IMG/VR virus record: IMGVR_UViG_3300025652_000032
Coordinates: 1-64,000 of that record
Length of the DNA: 64,000 nt
Direction: 5' to 3' (one strand)
Origin: a virus
The notes beneath the pieces were generated by a model. The model saw nothing but the letters and a program-made list of their open reading frames with translations. It made no database searches and was not told where the DNA came from. This document shows positions 36,732 through 45,130 of this stretch, one piece after another (the first letter of the stretch is position 1; each line of letters begins with the position of its first letter). Made by a program: the position numbers and the translations under genes.

Positions 36732-37600
36732 AGACTGTCTATTGCTTTTTTTATAGTGGGCCACATATTGTATTCGTTTAAGATTAGTTGCCTTGCTTCG
36801 GAAACCGCATCAAGTCTGTCATCATAGTCACTTGGATCATTCACGATATCCAAAAGTCTGTCTATTTCATTGTAGTCATCAACATCAAATCTGTCAAATG
36901 ATTTCTCTGGAAAATATTCAGAATTACCTCCGCCCCAGAAAAAAGGAACAGACCAACACAACATGGCATCAGTGAATTGAGTACCGAAGAAATTTGTAAT
37001 CGTATTTTGATTATCGTATGTCAAACTGTATTTGTAATCCAACAGACCAGTTCTTTTATCATTGTTTTCTAATGCACCATTTGCAAAAGAAACGCCACCA
37101 TATAAGTCTAACTTGTCTGGGTGTCTTTCAATAAACTCACGGGTAAACTTTTTGCGTTTTACATGACCGTAGTTCATCTCTTTGTCGGATAGAATACAGG
37201 CGAAGTTCTTGGTCTTCGTTGGTGGTTCTTGGTTCATCAGTTCATCATAAGTATACCCAATGCCTCCACTGTGAACGCTAGGGTATCGCCACTTCACCCA
37301 TAAATGACCTGTGTCATTCCAGAAGGAGAAATGTCTACAGTCACTTTCGTGGTATCGATTTATTTCATTCGGAGTTAGGGCCTCCCTCGAAAAGTACAGT
37401 CTTTGTTCGGGTTCAAACTTAGACCATAGAGACATATCACACAAGTCTTGCACGATGAGATAATCGGCACTATTTGAATCAAATGTGTATTCAATGTCTT
37501 CCCACACACCCGACGACTCTGGTGTCTGGTGTCTGTAATCTTCTACCATCTTCTCACTGGAAAGTCCCCAGTTCGGGGCAAAATAAATTTTCTTAGTCAC
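36728..37600 (-). CDS. Family 10 glycosyltransferase (fucosyltransferase-like)
   Basis: 290 residues. The C-terminal half has the GT10 pattern: YKYSLTYDNQNTI (YKF-like start of the donor motif), then FFGTQFTDAMLCWSVPFFWGGGNSEYFPEKSFDRF, where a normal enzyme reads TEKLxDAxxxGTVPIYWG and FPxxSFI. The glutamate-lysine of TEKL is replaced by QF, so donor binding may be altered. The N-terminal half is divergent. It would add a fucose-like sugar from a GDP donor. ATGA overlaps on both sides. Confidence 0.72.
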   Translation of the reverse strand: MTKKIYFAPNWGLSSEKMVEDYRHQTPESSGVWEDIEYTFDSNSADYLIVQDLCDMSLWSKFEPEQRLYFSREALTPNEINRYHESDCRHFSFWNDTGHLWVKWRYPSVHSGGIGYTYDELMNQEPPTKTKNFACILSDKEMNYGHVKRKKFTREFIERHPDKLDLYGGVSFANGALENNDKRTGLLDYKYSLTYDNQNTITNFFGTQFTDAMLCWSVPFFWGGGNSEYFPEKSFDRFDVDDYNEIDRLLDIVNDPSDYDDRLDAVSEARQLILNEYNMWPTIKKAIDSL

Positions 37601-38463
37601 ACCATCTCCTCAATCTCAGGAACACTATACAATTCTACTTCGTTTGAATATGGTCCATCCTCTAGAATCTTTTCGTGTAGGTTCTCGCCCTTCTGAAGTC
37701 CTATCGTTTTGATCTTCAATTCCCCATCTGAAGGAAGATATTTGTTTGCCATTGCCTGTAAGAGATCTTCAATTTTCATCGCTTTCATATCCGGACAATA
37801 CGGAGTTGTGTCTGTTGAATTTTCGAGACAAGAGAAAATTAAATCAATGGCCTGTTCGCGGGTCCAGAAAAACCTAGTAGCAGACGGATCGGTTACAATA
37901 ACCTCTTTGTTTTGTGAAAGAAGATCTCTCCATTTACAAAGAACAGAACCAGTGGAGTACAGAACATTCCCATAACGGACAATTCTATAATTTGTGTTTG
38001 GGTTTATTCTGGCATATTCATGGAACAGTCCCTCCATGAGAAGTTTCGTTGCACCGTACATGCCCACGACTTGTGCTGCTTTGTCTGTGCTGATTCCCAG
38101 TACAAAGTCTAAGGATTTTCCTAGAGTTAAATCAAGTAGGTTCATGCTCCCTACCGTATTACTGGCAATACATTCTCGCGTATGGGTTTCCGCCATACCA
38201 ACATGCTTGAATGCTGCTAAATGAAACACACCAGAAACATCTGCAATCGTCTTGTGTAAACAATGGGGATGTGAAATATCACCGGGAACAATTTCTAACC
38301 ACGGGAACTTTTGCTTGGTTTGTACTAAGTTTCCCTCGTTTCGAGATACAGTTACCACATTAGTACAACCGAAATCTTCTAGTCTAGCAAGAAGTGCCTC
38401 ACCAAGAAATCCAGAAGCACCAGTTACCAAATACTTTTTATCAGGACTAATAACACTCATCAT
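37597..38463 (-). CDS. UDP-sugar 4,6-dehydratase-like SDR (PseB/CapD type)
   Basis: 288 residues from ATG 38463 (TGATG overlap; a second ATG follows directly). TGASGFLGEALLARL binds the cofactor. AAFKHVGMAETH, NTVGSMNLLDLTL, ISTDKAAQVVGMYGATKLLME and VRYGNVLYSTGSVL closely follow PseB/FlaA1-type UDP-GlcNAc dehydratases. These have MxxxK in place of YxxxK, as here (MYGATK). It would make a 4-keto-6-deoxy sugar that the aminotransferase could use. Confidence 0.87.
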   Translation of the reverse strand: MMSVISPDKKYLVTGASGFLGEALLARLEDFGCTNVVTVSRNEGNLVQTKQKFPWLEIVPGDISHPHCLHKTIADVSGVFHLAAFKHVGMAETHTRECIASNTVGSMNLLDLTLGKSLDFVLGISTDKAAQVVGMYGATKLLMEGLFHEYARINPNTNYRIVRYGNVLYSTGSVLCKWRDLLSQNKEVIVTDPSATRFFWTREQAIDLIFSCLENSTDTTPYCPDMKAMKIEDLLQAMANKYLPSDGELKIKTIGLQKGENLHEKILEDGPYSNEVELYSVPEIEEMV

Positions 38464-39257
38464 CAATCTCCATAAATCAAAGTCAACCAATCACGATCAG
38501 TCCACTCTTGTTTAAAATTACCAATTTCTTCAGGTCTATCACCATAAAGTTCTTTTACTTTATTTATATCTTCTTCTCGCATACCAAGAACATTCAATTT
38601 TCCGCGATATGCATTATCACTAATCAATTCAATCTTCTTAACACACCATCGATCGGCCGATCCTAGAATTTTATATCCATCACCCTCTGCTGATCGGCCT
38701 CCTATTATTTCCCAGTCATGTATTGACCAATCCCGTTGTAGATTTTTTAGAAAATATTTTCTGTTCCATATGGAGATTTGTCCTGTTATCCTATAGATAA
38801 ATGAAGTTACAGATCTTTGTCGAAGTTCTAAAATTTTAAAATCACCAAAGTCTTTGTAAACACTCACATCTTCTGGATTTCTGGCGTGTTGAATTGAAGG
38901 TTGCAAGTCTATTCTCCCAACCTTCTCATCATCAATTTCTTTCAATAGAGTTTCGTACACTTCTCGATCAAAAGGTCTTGCCATGTAGTAATCATCAATA
39001 CCAAAAATGAAATGCTCGTCATCGATCGACTCGAAAAAATCTATGATATAATTAGACCAACCCTTTGATCGACCCACTTGTTCTTCTGCCATAGAGATAA
39101 ATTCAAAATTGGAGGGCAGTTCAAAATCAGGTTCCGAAAATCCCAAAACCTTAACTTCGAAATCCTCGCCCCAATACTTGTTGAAAAAATATGCAAATCC
39201 TTCTATTGCAAATAAATGAGGATCACATGTTGCGATGTATACTTTAAGATTTTTCAT
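38463..39257 (-). CDS. Putative glycosyltransferase (GT-A-like)
   Basis: 264 residues. The N-terminal strand KVYIATCDPHLFAIEGFAYFF and the acidic HFIFGIDDYYMARPF motif suggest a GT-A fold with a DD metal site, and the rest is mixed helix and strand. No family name can be given with confidence. It belongs to the continuous run of sugar genes, with 1-4 bp overlaps at both ends. Confidence 0.65.
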   Translation of the reverse strand: MKNLKVYIATCDPHLFAIEGFAYFFNKYWGEDFEVKVLGFSEPDFELPSNFEFISMAEEQVGRSKGWSNYIIDFFESIDDEHFIFGIDDYYMARPFDREVYETLLKEIDDEKVGRIDLQPSIQHARNPEDVSVYKDFGDFKILELRQRSVTSFIYRITGQISIWNRKYFLKNLQRDWSIHDWEIIGGRSAEGDGYKILGSADRWCVKKIELISDNAYRGKLNVLGMREEDINKVKELYGDRPEEIGNFKQEWTDRDWLTLIYGD

Positions 39258-40498
39258 ATCACTTCCTCCATCAACTGAATGTCCCGAACATCTTTGGGTT
39301 CGTTTCTTTTTTCCTTTAGTTCTCGTATCACACCAAGAGATGCAACTTTAACACCATCATACCAGAAGTGATTCTTTGGGTTGAACAGTATCTCATCTTT
39401 GCCCATTGTATATTTACTCAACTCTTCGTTGTGACTGTGGATCATATGATGGCCTTGAATATCAAGATCACGGTGTAGATAGTCTAGATCTTCTCCCTCT
39501 CGTAAACCATACAAGGAAAGAACAGAACTGGCAGTAACACAATAGTTCTCTGGATCTAAGTTGTTATCTCGGATGTAGTTTCTGTAATAGTCAAACATAC
39601 ACTGAAAAGAATTGTAATGAACATGCTTTGCATTGTTCATGTGATGAATACTATTTTCGTTATAGTATAGTCTTGCAATTCGCATCGTCTCTTCGTGTGT
39701 GTCGTTGATATGACACGAATGCTTTCCTATACCGAAGATGTTTCGGATAGATTCTTTCAACTGAACCATGTCTACAGACTCATGTGGTACAATCAAGAAA
39801 GAGAGAATGGGTGCAGTTGTGGTAAAACAAAGTTCTGCCTTGCGGGCAAACCCAGCAAAGTTTTGAGTCCATCCCAATCCCCAATCTTCGCCCAGATATA
39901 TCTGTCGGATGAGATTAAGAGGCGCATTGTTTTTCCAACCGAAAGACTTCACATAGACAACATCAGAAGTCTTGTTTAGCAGTTCCCATGCTGATTGAAT
40001 CTTTTCATTGTCGTGTGTCACGGAGGGGAACAAAGTGACAACTAATGTATTCGGAACCAGTCTTACATACTCAGTTGCCATCGCATCAAGATTAAACGTA
40101 GACAAACCCCTAGATGCAAACATACTGCTACTGCAATCTAATTGTCCTTCGTTTTCCGTTGCTTCGTGTGTATCAACTTCTTTGTCGTATAGTATAGATG
40201 CTGCAACTCTATGTGAACCATTTATCAGATAGTTCTCATAAACTGGTAGAGTTCCTTTGGTCGAATCAAACCCATCACTGGAAATTGAATCGAGTATGCC
40301 ATCGAAAGTAGATTTGAAACTCTCGAAAGTATTCTTGTTGGAGTTGTCTAATTCATCGAAACTGTTCCATGCATTTAGGTGTGATGCATATACATCCTCA
40401 CCAAAGGACGTATCATAACCTGCATCTCTATACCTTGCGTATAAGTGCTTTGCTGGAATGTCGAATCGATTATTCTTTAGAAGAGTCAGTGGGTTCAT
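39254..40498 (-). CDS. ParB-like/nucleotidyltransferase-like protein in the sugar island
   Basis: 414 residues. Around residue 92 LINGSHRVAASILYDKEV looks like a ParB/Srx-type nucleotide-binding motif (GxHR). Near residue 320 CVTASSVLSLYGLREGEDLDYLH resembles the minimal nucleotidyltransferase pattern seen in proteins that handle surface sugars. Between them lies VYVKSFGWKNNAPLNLIRQIYLG. The pairing is unusual and I cannot name a function. ATGA overlaps with both neighbours place it in the glycosylation operon. Confidence 0.6.
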   Translation of the reverse strand: MNPLTLLKNNRFDIPAKHLYARYRDAGYDTSFGEDVYASHLNAWNSFDELDNSNKNTFESFKSTFDGILDSISSDGFDSTKGTLPVYENYLINGSHRVAASILYDKEVDTHEATENEGQLDCSSSMFASRGLSTFNLDAMATEYVRLVPNTLVVTLFPSVTHDNEKIQSAWELLNKTSDVVYVKSFGWKNNAPLNLIRQIYLGEDWGLGWTQNFAGFARKAELCFTTTAPILSFLIVPHESVDMVQLKESIRNIFGIGKHSCHINDTHEETMRIARLYYNENSIHHMNNAKHVHYNSFQCMFDYYRNYIRDNNLDPENYCVTASSVLSLYGLREGEDLDYLHRDLDIQGHHMIHSHNEELSKYTMGKDEILFNPKNHFWYDGVKVASLGVIRELKEKRNEPKDVRDIQLMEEVI

Positions 40499-41229
40499 AA
40501 CGAATTTAGTTTTTCATATGGTTGCCGTTCCTTCAGCAACTTTTCAATTCTCAATTGTTCATGTGGTACTTTACGGAAATCCGAATTTTCATTTTGTTCA
40601 TTGTAAACGTAAAGGGGTTCTGGGATGAAAACAAATCTGTCTCCAGACATCTCAAGCATTGGCCACATGAAGGTCAAATCACCAGCGGCCTTAAACCACT
40701 CTCCGTCTATGTCAATGAAGTCATCAGTATTTATGTTCAATACCAACTCCCGACGAAATGTTCTCAAGTGTGTTGCTCTCCAACGATCTTTACGGAATGC
40801 ATTATTGTTTACAATATCATCATGATAACGATCGTGACCCCAAACAGCAGTTCCAGAACTTGTCTTATACATCGAACCATATGACATCCACACATCTTCA
40901 GTGTAGTACCTATCAAGTGTTCCTAGAACATTGTCGTGAGGTAACCAGTCATCAAAGTCCAGAGTTACGATGATAGATCCTTCTCTGGCCATTTCAGATC
41001 CCTCGTATACATTTTGTGTTTGATACTTTCTAGTTTCGTTACGAACCACTTTCAGGTTTTCATATTTGTCTTGCTGCTCAAGAAGATATTCGTGAGTTCC
41101 ATCATCAGTCTGTGCATCGATTGCAATAACATCAAAGTTATCGTGCTTCTGTAGCAAGGCAGATTTTAGGGATTCTTCAATCCACGAACGGGAGTTGTGT
41201 CCCATCATCAAAATAGTGTAGTGATTCAT
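40495..41229 (-). CDS. Family 2 glycosyltransferase
   Basis: 244 residues. The GT-A start YTILMMGHNSRSWIEESLKSAL, VIAIDAQTDDGTHEYL and the metal motif IIVTLDFDDWLP are standard GT2 features. GEWFKAAGDLTFMWPMLE gives the later acceptor-side acidic residues. No membrane spans are seen, so it is a soluble or peripheral enzyme. It is one of several glycosyltransferases coupled by four-base overlaps. Confidence 0.83.
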   Translation of the reverse strand: MNHYTILMMGHNSRSWIEESLKSALLQKHDNFDVIAIDAQTDDGTHEYLLEQQDKYENLKVVRNETRKYQTQNVYEGSEMAREGSIIVTLDFDDWLPHDNVLGTLDRYYTEDVWMSYGSMYKTSSGTAVWGHDRYHDDIVNNNAFRKDRWRATHLRTFRRELVLNINTDDFIDIDGEWFKAAGDLTFMWPMLEMSGDRFVFIPEPLYVYNEQNENSDFRKVPHEQLRIEKLLKERQPYEKLNSL

Positions 41230-41963
41230 AGTAACTCCAACAGTTCTTTTATTGCCATGCTGTATACGCTATAGGGGCGGATAGAGTGACAATCAATATA
41301 CTCCCCCGATTGTACCATACTTTTGTCGTATGTCCAGTTAGTTCTATCAATTCTTTTATTTAACGCCATCATAGGCACTGGTTGACAAACGCCTCCTCCG
41401 TTATCACGAAACTCACAGATCTTTCGGGAAGAATGAACTTCATCAATATTCCACTTTGACAGTGGTGCTTCATCAGGCCAATCGTTAGGTCGGTGTTCGA
41501 AGTTCTCGTCAACAGAATCAGAAACCTTACGACAGTAATCGGGAAACGAGTTCTCAATCTCTAGAACATCTGCAAACACTTTACCCTTTGCCATATTGTA
41601 ACAGATGGGGAAGTAGTCGGCGTTGCTGTTTAAATTTGTCCAAACACACTGCGAATATTCTACGATGGCGGCCTGCCAATACTTCTTCGACATGGGGAAC
41701 ATATCAATGTCACTTGTTATCCATGTTGTATTTGGTTCTTTATGTGTGTACCACATTCGAGAGAGTTGTGCCTGAGTATGAATAGGAACTGTTTCGTCTA
41801 CGGGCATGGAATGAACCTGTCCATGTTCGGCGGACGGTTCTTTCTCCCCGACATGAACAAGGACAGGTTCGATTCCCATTTTCTCTTTCCACACCCACGA
41901 CACCAACGGCCAGAAGTCTAGGTAGTATGGGTTATCGTCACACGACATGATCACTTTTGGCAT
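41226..41963 (-). CDS. Putative glycosyltransferase with DID motif
   Basis: 245 residues. It starts KVIMSCDDNPYYLDFWPLVSWVW, followed by TWITSDIDMFPMSKKYW, a D-x-D motif after a hydrophobic strand. The later EFRDNGGGVCQPVPMMAL may shape the acceptor site. This resembles hexosyltransferase-like proteins of large viruses and bacteria, but I cannot assign a CAZy family. It overlaps its upstream neighbour by 13 bp. Confidence 0.65.
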   Translation of the reverse strand: MPKVIMSCDDNPYYLDFWPLVSWVWKEKMGIEPVLVHVGEKEPSAEHGQVHSMPVDETVPIHTQAQLSRMWYTHKEPNTTWITSDIDMFPMSKKYWQAAIVEYSQCVWTNLNSNADYFPICYNMAKGKVFADVLEIENSFPDYCRKVSDSVDENFEHRPNDWPDEAPLSKWNIDEVHSSRKICEFRDNGGGVCQPVPMMALNKRIDRTNWTYDKSMVQSGEYIDCHSIRPYSVYSMAIKELLELL

Positions 41964-42631
41964 AGTGCTTCCTCCAACACTTCTAGATCATGCTTCCAGT
42001 TGCCTCCCGGTTTGTCATTCTCGTCGAAACATTGTCCAACGAAATCAACACCGTCACTGGGTCGTTCTGTGATAGGGAAGTCTGTGTCTGTAAAGAACGG
42101 ATCGTGTACCATGCAGTTCTTCAGAGATAGAGGATGCACATGCTTCCAAAGGAACCACTGATCCTGACTCTTCTCATCTGTTGCATTGAACTCTTCCATC
42201 ATTCGAATGATGTTTGGAACTGCTCCGCCGCGGCAACCCCACATACCACCGAGCATCGGAACGCCGTGGTATGGGTGATCTCGCATGATATGAAACTGTT
42301 CACCGGAGTCAACCCACTCGTTGATGGCGGCAACTTCTCTCTCACAGAACCGACAGTCAGTATCACGCGAAATCATATGTGTGATACTGGTGTCTTCTGC
42401 CGGTTCGAATCGCCAGAACATACCCAGAGATCCGGGTTCTTCTGTTCTCATTTCAGTTTGTACGTTGGGAAATAACTCAAGACTTCGAACGATGGCAGAG
42501 TCTACAGTATCGGCAATATAGAACCTACATGTCCATTCGGGTAGCATCTCCATCGCCTGTTTTGCATTTTTAATCGCGCCAATCGTGTATACTGGATTGT
42601 CGCCCCATAATGAATAAGTAATCAATTTCAC
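41951..42631 (-). CDS. Putative glycosyltransferase with DTD motif
   Basis: 226 residues from a GTG at 42631 (GTGA overlap, GGAG upstream). An in-frame ATG 33 bases further upstream is possible but would make a long overlap. The start KLITYSLWGDNPVYTIGAIKNAKQA is typical of a bacterial and phage glycosyltransferase-like group, and THMISRDTDCRFCEREVAAI carries the DxD site. RDHPYHGVPMLGGMWGCRGG follows. The substrate is unknown. Confidence 0.68.
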   Translation of the reverse strand: MKLITYSLWGDNPVYTIGAIKNAKQAMEMLPEWTCRFYIADTVDSAIVRSLELFPNVQTEMRTEEPGSLGMFWRFEPAEDTSITHMISRDTDCRFCEREVAAINEWVDSGEQFHIMRDHPYHGVPMLGGMWGCRGGAVPNIIRMMEEFNATDEKSQDQWFLWKHVHPLSLKNCMVHDPFFTDTDFPITERPSDGVDFVGQCFDENDKPGGNWKHDLEVLEEALCQK

Positions 42632-43260
42632 GTTACGATAGACTCCGTTTCCTCTGAGGACCACTGATATACATGAAGGAAGTCATCTAGAGCAACGCTC
42701 TCTTCCACCTTCGGGTACAATCGAGACAACCAATCAATGTCTTCACAGGACTGACCAGTCTGTGGATGATATACACTCCTGAATGGTTCTGATTGTGCAA
42801 GTGTTCTCTTCCACACACAGAAATGATAAGGAGGTCGTAGTGTATCTTTGAATCCCTGTGAATAACCATCAGCAACAGGCACAACTGGTTCGTGTGGATT
42901 GCCCATTTTCAAGAACACCCTAGCATGAACACCGTTGAGGTAGCAGTCTTGATTGAATGAAATGACATCAGCGTTGGGATTTTTCTCTATAGTTTCCGTC
43001 AACCGTTCGATGTAATTGTCTGCTACATCATCGTCGTCATCCAACCATGCGATGTGAGTTCCTCTTGCCATCCGGAGAAGTTCATTCCTCTTCTCCCAGA
43101 TGTGCAGGGACTTATTATCGATAACACAAATGACCTCTACATCTTCTCGATCACCAATCTGACCGAGGAGTTTGTCTTGGAGGACTCTGTACTTGTCAAG
43201 TCTCGACGGGATCGAGAGCATCAGTATACTAAATTTTATATCTTCTTTGTTCTTAGGCAT
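42628..43260 (-). CDS. Family 2 glycosyltransferase
   Basis: 210 residues. FSILMLSIPSRLDKYRVLQDKL, then EVICVIDNKSLHIWEKRNELLRMARGTHIAWLDDDDDVADNYI is the GT2 core with a run of aspartates at the metal site. It lacks the large C-terminal part of longer GT2 enzymes. It overlaps the upstream gene by 8 bp. Confidence 0.8.
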   Translation of the reverse strand: MPKNKEDIKFSILMLSIPSRLDKYRVLQDKLLGQIGDREDVEVICVIDNKSLHIWEKRNELLRMARGTHIAWLDDDDDVADNYIERLTETIEKNPNADVISFNQDCYLNGVHARVFLKMGNPHEPVVPVADGYSQGFKDTLRPPYHFCVWKRTLAQSEPFRSVYHPQTGQSCEDIDWLSRLYPKVEESVALDDFLHVYQWSSEETESIVT

Positions 43261-43966
43261 GATTAAGTCTCTTCGCTACTTCCTGAACATCAAACTGAAG
43301 TTCACTTTTTCTTTTGTTGAAAACGCCGCCGTCCTTCTCGTACATCTCAGGACTTTCTTGCATCGTGTGTAGTTCGTCGGATTCTTCATGACCACCGGGA
43401 ACCCACTCATGTTTGATGATACACGTTTCACACACGGCGAATCGACCAAGCATCATACAGAGTTCTGTCATCTCAGTGTCACAATAAATGCTGGTGTAGT
43501 CTGGATGATACCAATGTCCAATTGCATCGTATAGTTTCTTTCCCATGACAGGCAGTGTGCAAAGAGCATCATTCCGAAGTCCGTCATTGAACTTCACTGC
43601 ACCATCAAATTCAGGGAAGGTTCCCTCGAACACCTGAGCAATGATATCATCATATTCTTTCAGTTGAGGGATCATATCATCCGATGCCAAAAGTCCCACA
43701 TCGAAAGTTTCGCCTTCCATGTTTGCATTACATGCTTCAATTTTGGTTTTAGAGTGACCATAGTATGCAGTTAAGTTTACGCCACTTTCCTGTAGGGACG
43801 CAAACCAGTTTCGGACTTCGGGGTTGTTCATTGTCTCGTCATCTTCGTCGCATGTAATAACAAAACGTACATCGTGCTTACCAGATAGGTAATCGATGTA
43901 CATTTCTAAAACTTGTTTGAATTTGTCAGGACGGGAACGGGTGGGAAACTTAATCAGTAGTCGCAT
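43253..43966 (-). CDS. Family 2-like glycosyltransferase, first gene of the sugar island
   Basis: 237 residues. LLIKFPTRSRPDKFKQVLEMYIDY is a GT2-like first strand-helix, ITCDEDDETM and VGLLASDDMIPQ provide acidic motifs, and later HWYHPDYTSIYCDTEMTELCMMLG is a typical late GT2 region. The gap to regA is 18 bp and contains AAAGGA upstream of the start. It marks the border between the replication genes and the sugar island. Confidence 0.75.
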   Translation of the reverse strand: MRLLIKFPTRSRPDKFKQVLEMYIDYLSGKHDVRFVITCDEDDETMNNPEVRNWFASLQESGVNLTAYYGHSKTKIEACNANMEGETFDVGLLASDDMIPQLKEYDDIIAQVFEGTFPEFDGAVKFNDGLRNDALCTLPVMGKKLYDAIGHWYHPDYTSIYCDTEMTELCMMLGRFAVCETCIIKHEWVPGGHEESDELHTMQESPEMYEKDGGVFNKRKSELQFDVQEVAKRLNHA

Positions 43967-43984
43967 AATATAAATCCTTTTATT

Positions 43985-44392
43985 CTATTTAGTCCGACCT
44001 ATATGGTACTTGGGACAAAGTTCCCAATCACCTTTTTCTTTGTAAGGAAGAATCTTTATCTGGCTGATTGGAACTGCTGGTTCCTCTGCTTTGGCAGGTA
44101 AGACTATCTCTAATAGTTCCCATTCTTCCAGCAATTTAGCAATCGTATTTCTTCTTCCGATATCGTTTTCTGCTATGTCAGTTGGCAGGCCGTCCAGTGC
44201 AAAGAGTTCTTTGAAGTGGACGATGTAATACTTACCTCGTTTATGTAAGATATGGCATGACTGATATAACTTCTTTTCTTTTCTGGACGATACACCAATT
44301 CGCGTGAGCGTCTCTTTAATCTTCAAAAAATCATCTGGTTCATATAAGGTGATTTCGAGTAAATCACTTACTTCAATATTCGATTGTCCCAT
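43985..44392 (-). CDS. regA: RegA translational repressor
   Basis: 135 residues (T4: 122) from ATG 44392, ten bases after GGAG; an ATG five codons upstream lacks this site. The core closely follows T4 RegA: LYEPDDFLKIKETLTRIGV, KKLYQSCHILHKRGKYYIVHFKELFALDG and RRNTIAKLLEEWELLEIV. RegA binds start regions of early phage mRNAs and blocks translation. As in T4 it lies next to gene 62, but the polymerase gene is moved away by the sugar island. Confidence 0.93.
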   Translation of the reverse strand: MGQSNIEVSDLLEITLYEPDDFLKIKETLTRIGVSSRKEKKLYQSCHILHKRGKYYIVHFKELFALDGLPTDIAENDIGRRNTIAKLLEEWELLEIVLPAKAEEPAVPISQIKILPYKEKGDWELCPKYHIGRTK

Positions 44393-44447
44393 TTGTATAA
44401 ACTCCATAAAAAGGCACTCTATCCTTCTTATGTATGTTTTATGGGAT

Positions 44448-44831
44448 CTAACCCTCTCTTTTGGACATCATGTCCACAATTTCAGACACAGTTTCCTTTG
44501 GTAACACGTTCAGTGCTTCTCGGGCCTTCGCTTCAGAATACTCAAAGTAATCCATGACTGCTTGTAGATCATCCGGATTCTCTCTCTTCAACCACTTACT
44601 GAACCGCTTTCTCTTCCTCAACGAATGTAGATAGAAATCAAACTGCATCTTCTTTGATGTATCTGGTCTGATATTCATCTCATTCACATAAAAGATTGTG
44701 TCTGGGAAGTACGATAGACATCGATTCATAACGAAAGGGACGTACCCCTTCTCGATGGATTCATCATCCGTGTCGAGAAGAGGCACCTTGGTGTGGTTTA
44801 CTGCATTTAGATAGTCACCCAACTTCGTCAT
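44448..44831 (-). CDS. 62: Clamp-loader small subunit gp62
   Basis: 127 residues, shorter than T4 gp62 (187). KLGDYLNAVNHTKVPLLD at the N-terminus and RCLSYFPDTIFYVNEMNI in the middle match gp62 of marine T4-like phages. It forms the clamp loader with gp44 and opens the gp45 ring. ATGA overlap with the GroES-like gene. Confidence 0.88.
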   Translation of the reverse strand: MTKLGDYLNAVNHTKVPLLDTDDESIEKGYVPFVMNRCLSYFPDTIFYVNEMNIRPDTSKKMQFDFYLHSLRKRKRFSKWLKRENPDDLQAVMDYFEYSEAKAREALNVLPKETVSEIVDMMSKREG

Positions 44832-45130
44832 GAAATCTCCGTGTCCTTATCAACAACAGCGATAACTCGATCATGAAGGACTATATCAAATCCACCGAAA
44901 CCTTCCATACCCTGCGAGTAATCATACATCACATAATCACCCACCTTGTATCCGAGTTTCATTTCTTTTCCATTAGACAAAACAGTCGGATTGCCAATAG
45001 AAGAAACTATACCAATCAGATACTTGGGATGTTCCCTTGGAGTGTAAACAACTCCAGCATCCGTGGTTCCCTTTTTTACATTCCTCTTGATCACAACTTT
45101 CCCTCTGACGGGATAAAACTTTTCACTCAT
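44828..45130 (-). CDS. GroES-like co-chaperonin
   Basis: 100 residues. The GroES pattern is visible throughout: FYPVRGKVVIKRNVKKGTTDAGVVYTP (first barrel strands and mobile-loop region), GIVSSIGNPTV, YKVGDYVMYDYSQG and a final HDRVIAVVD. It probably caps the host GroEL ring to fold the capsid protein, the role of T4 gp31, which is unrelated in obvious sequence. Its place between genes 62 and 44, with four-base overlaps on both sides, is not the T4 order. Confidence 0.85.
   Translation of the reverse strand: MSEKFYPVRGKVVIKRNVKKGTTDAGVVYTPREHPKYLIGIVSSIGNPTVLSNGKEMKLGYKVGDYVMYDYSQGMEGFGGFDIVLHDRVIAVVDKDTEIS

Noticed and set aside
38561-38568. TATAAATA on the minus strand inside a glycosyltransferase gene
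   Set aside because: It lies within coding sequence (Asp-Ile-Asn-Lys codons) about 100 bp before the next start, with no leader or ribosome-site arrangement like the other late promoters.
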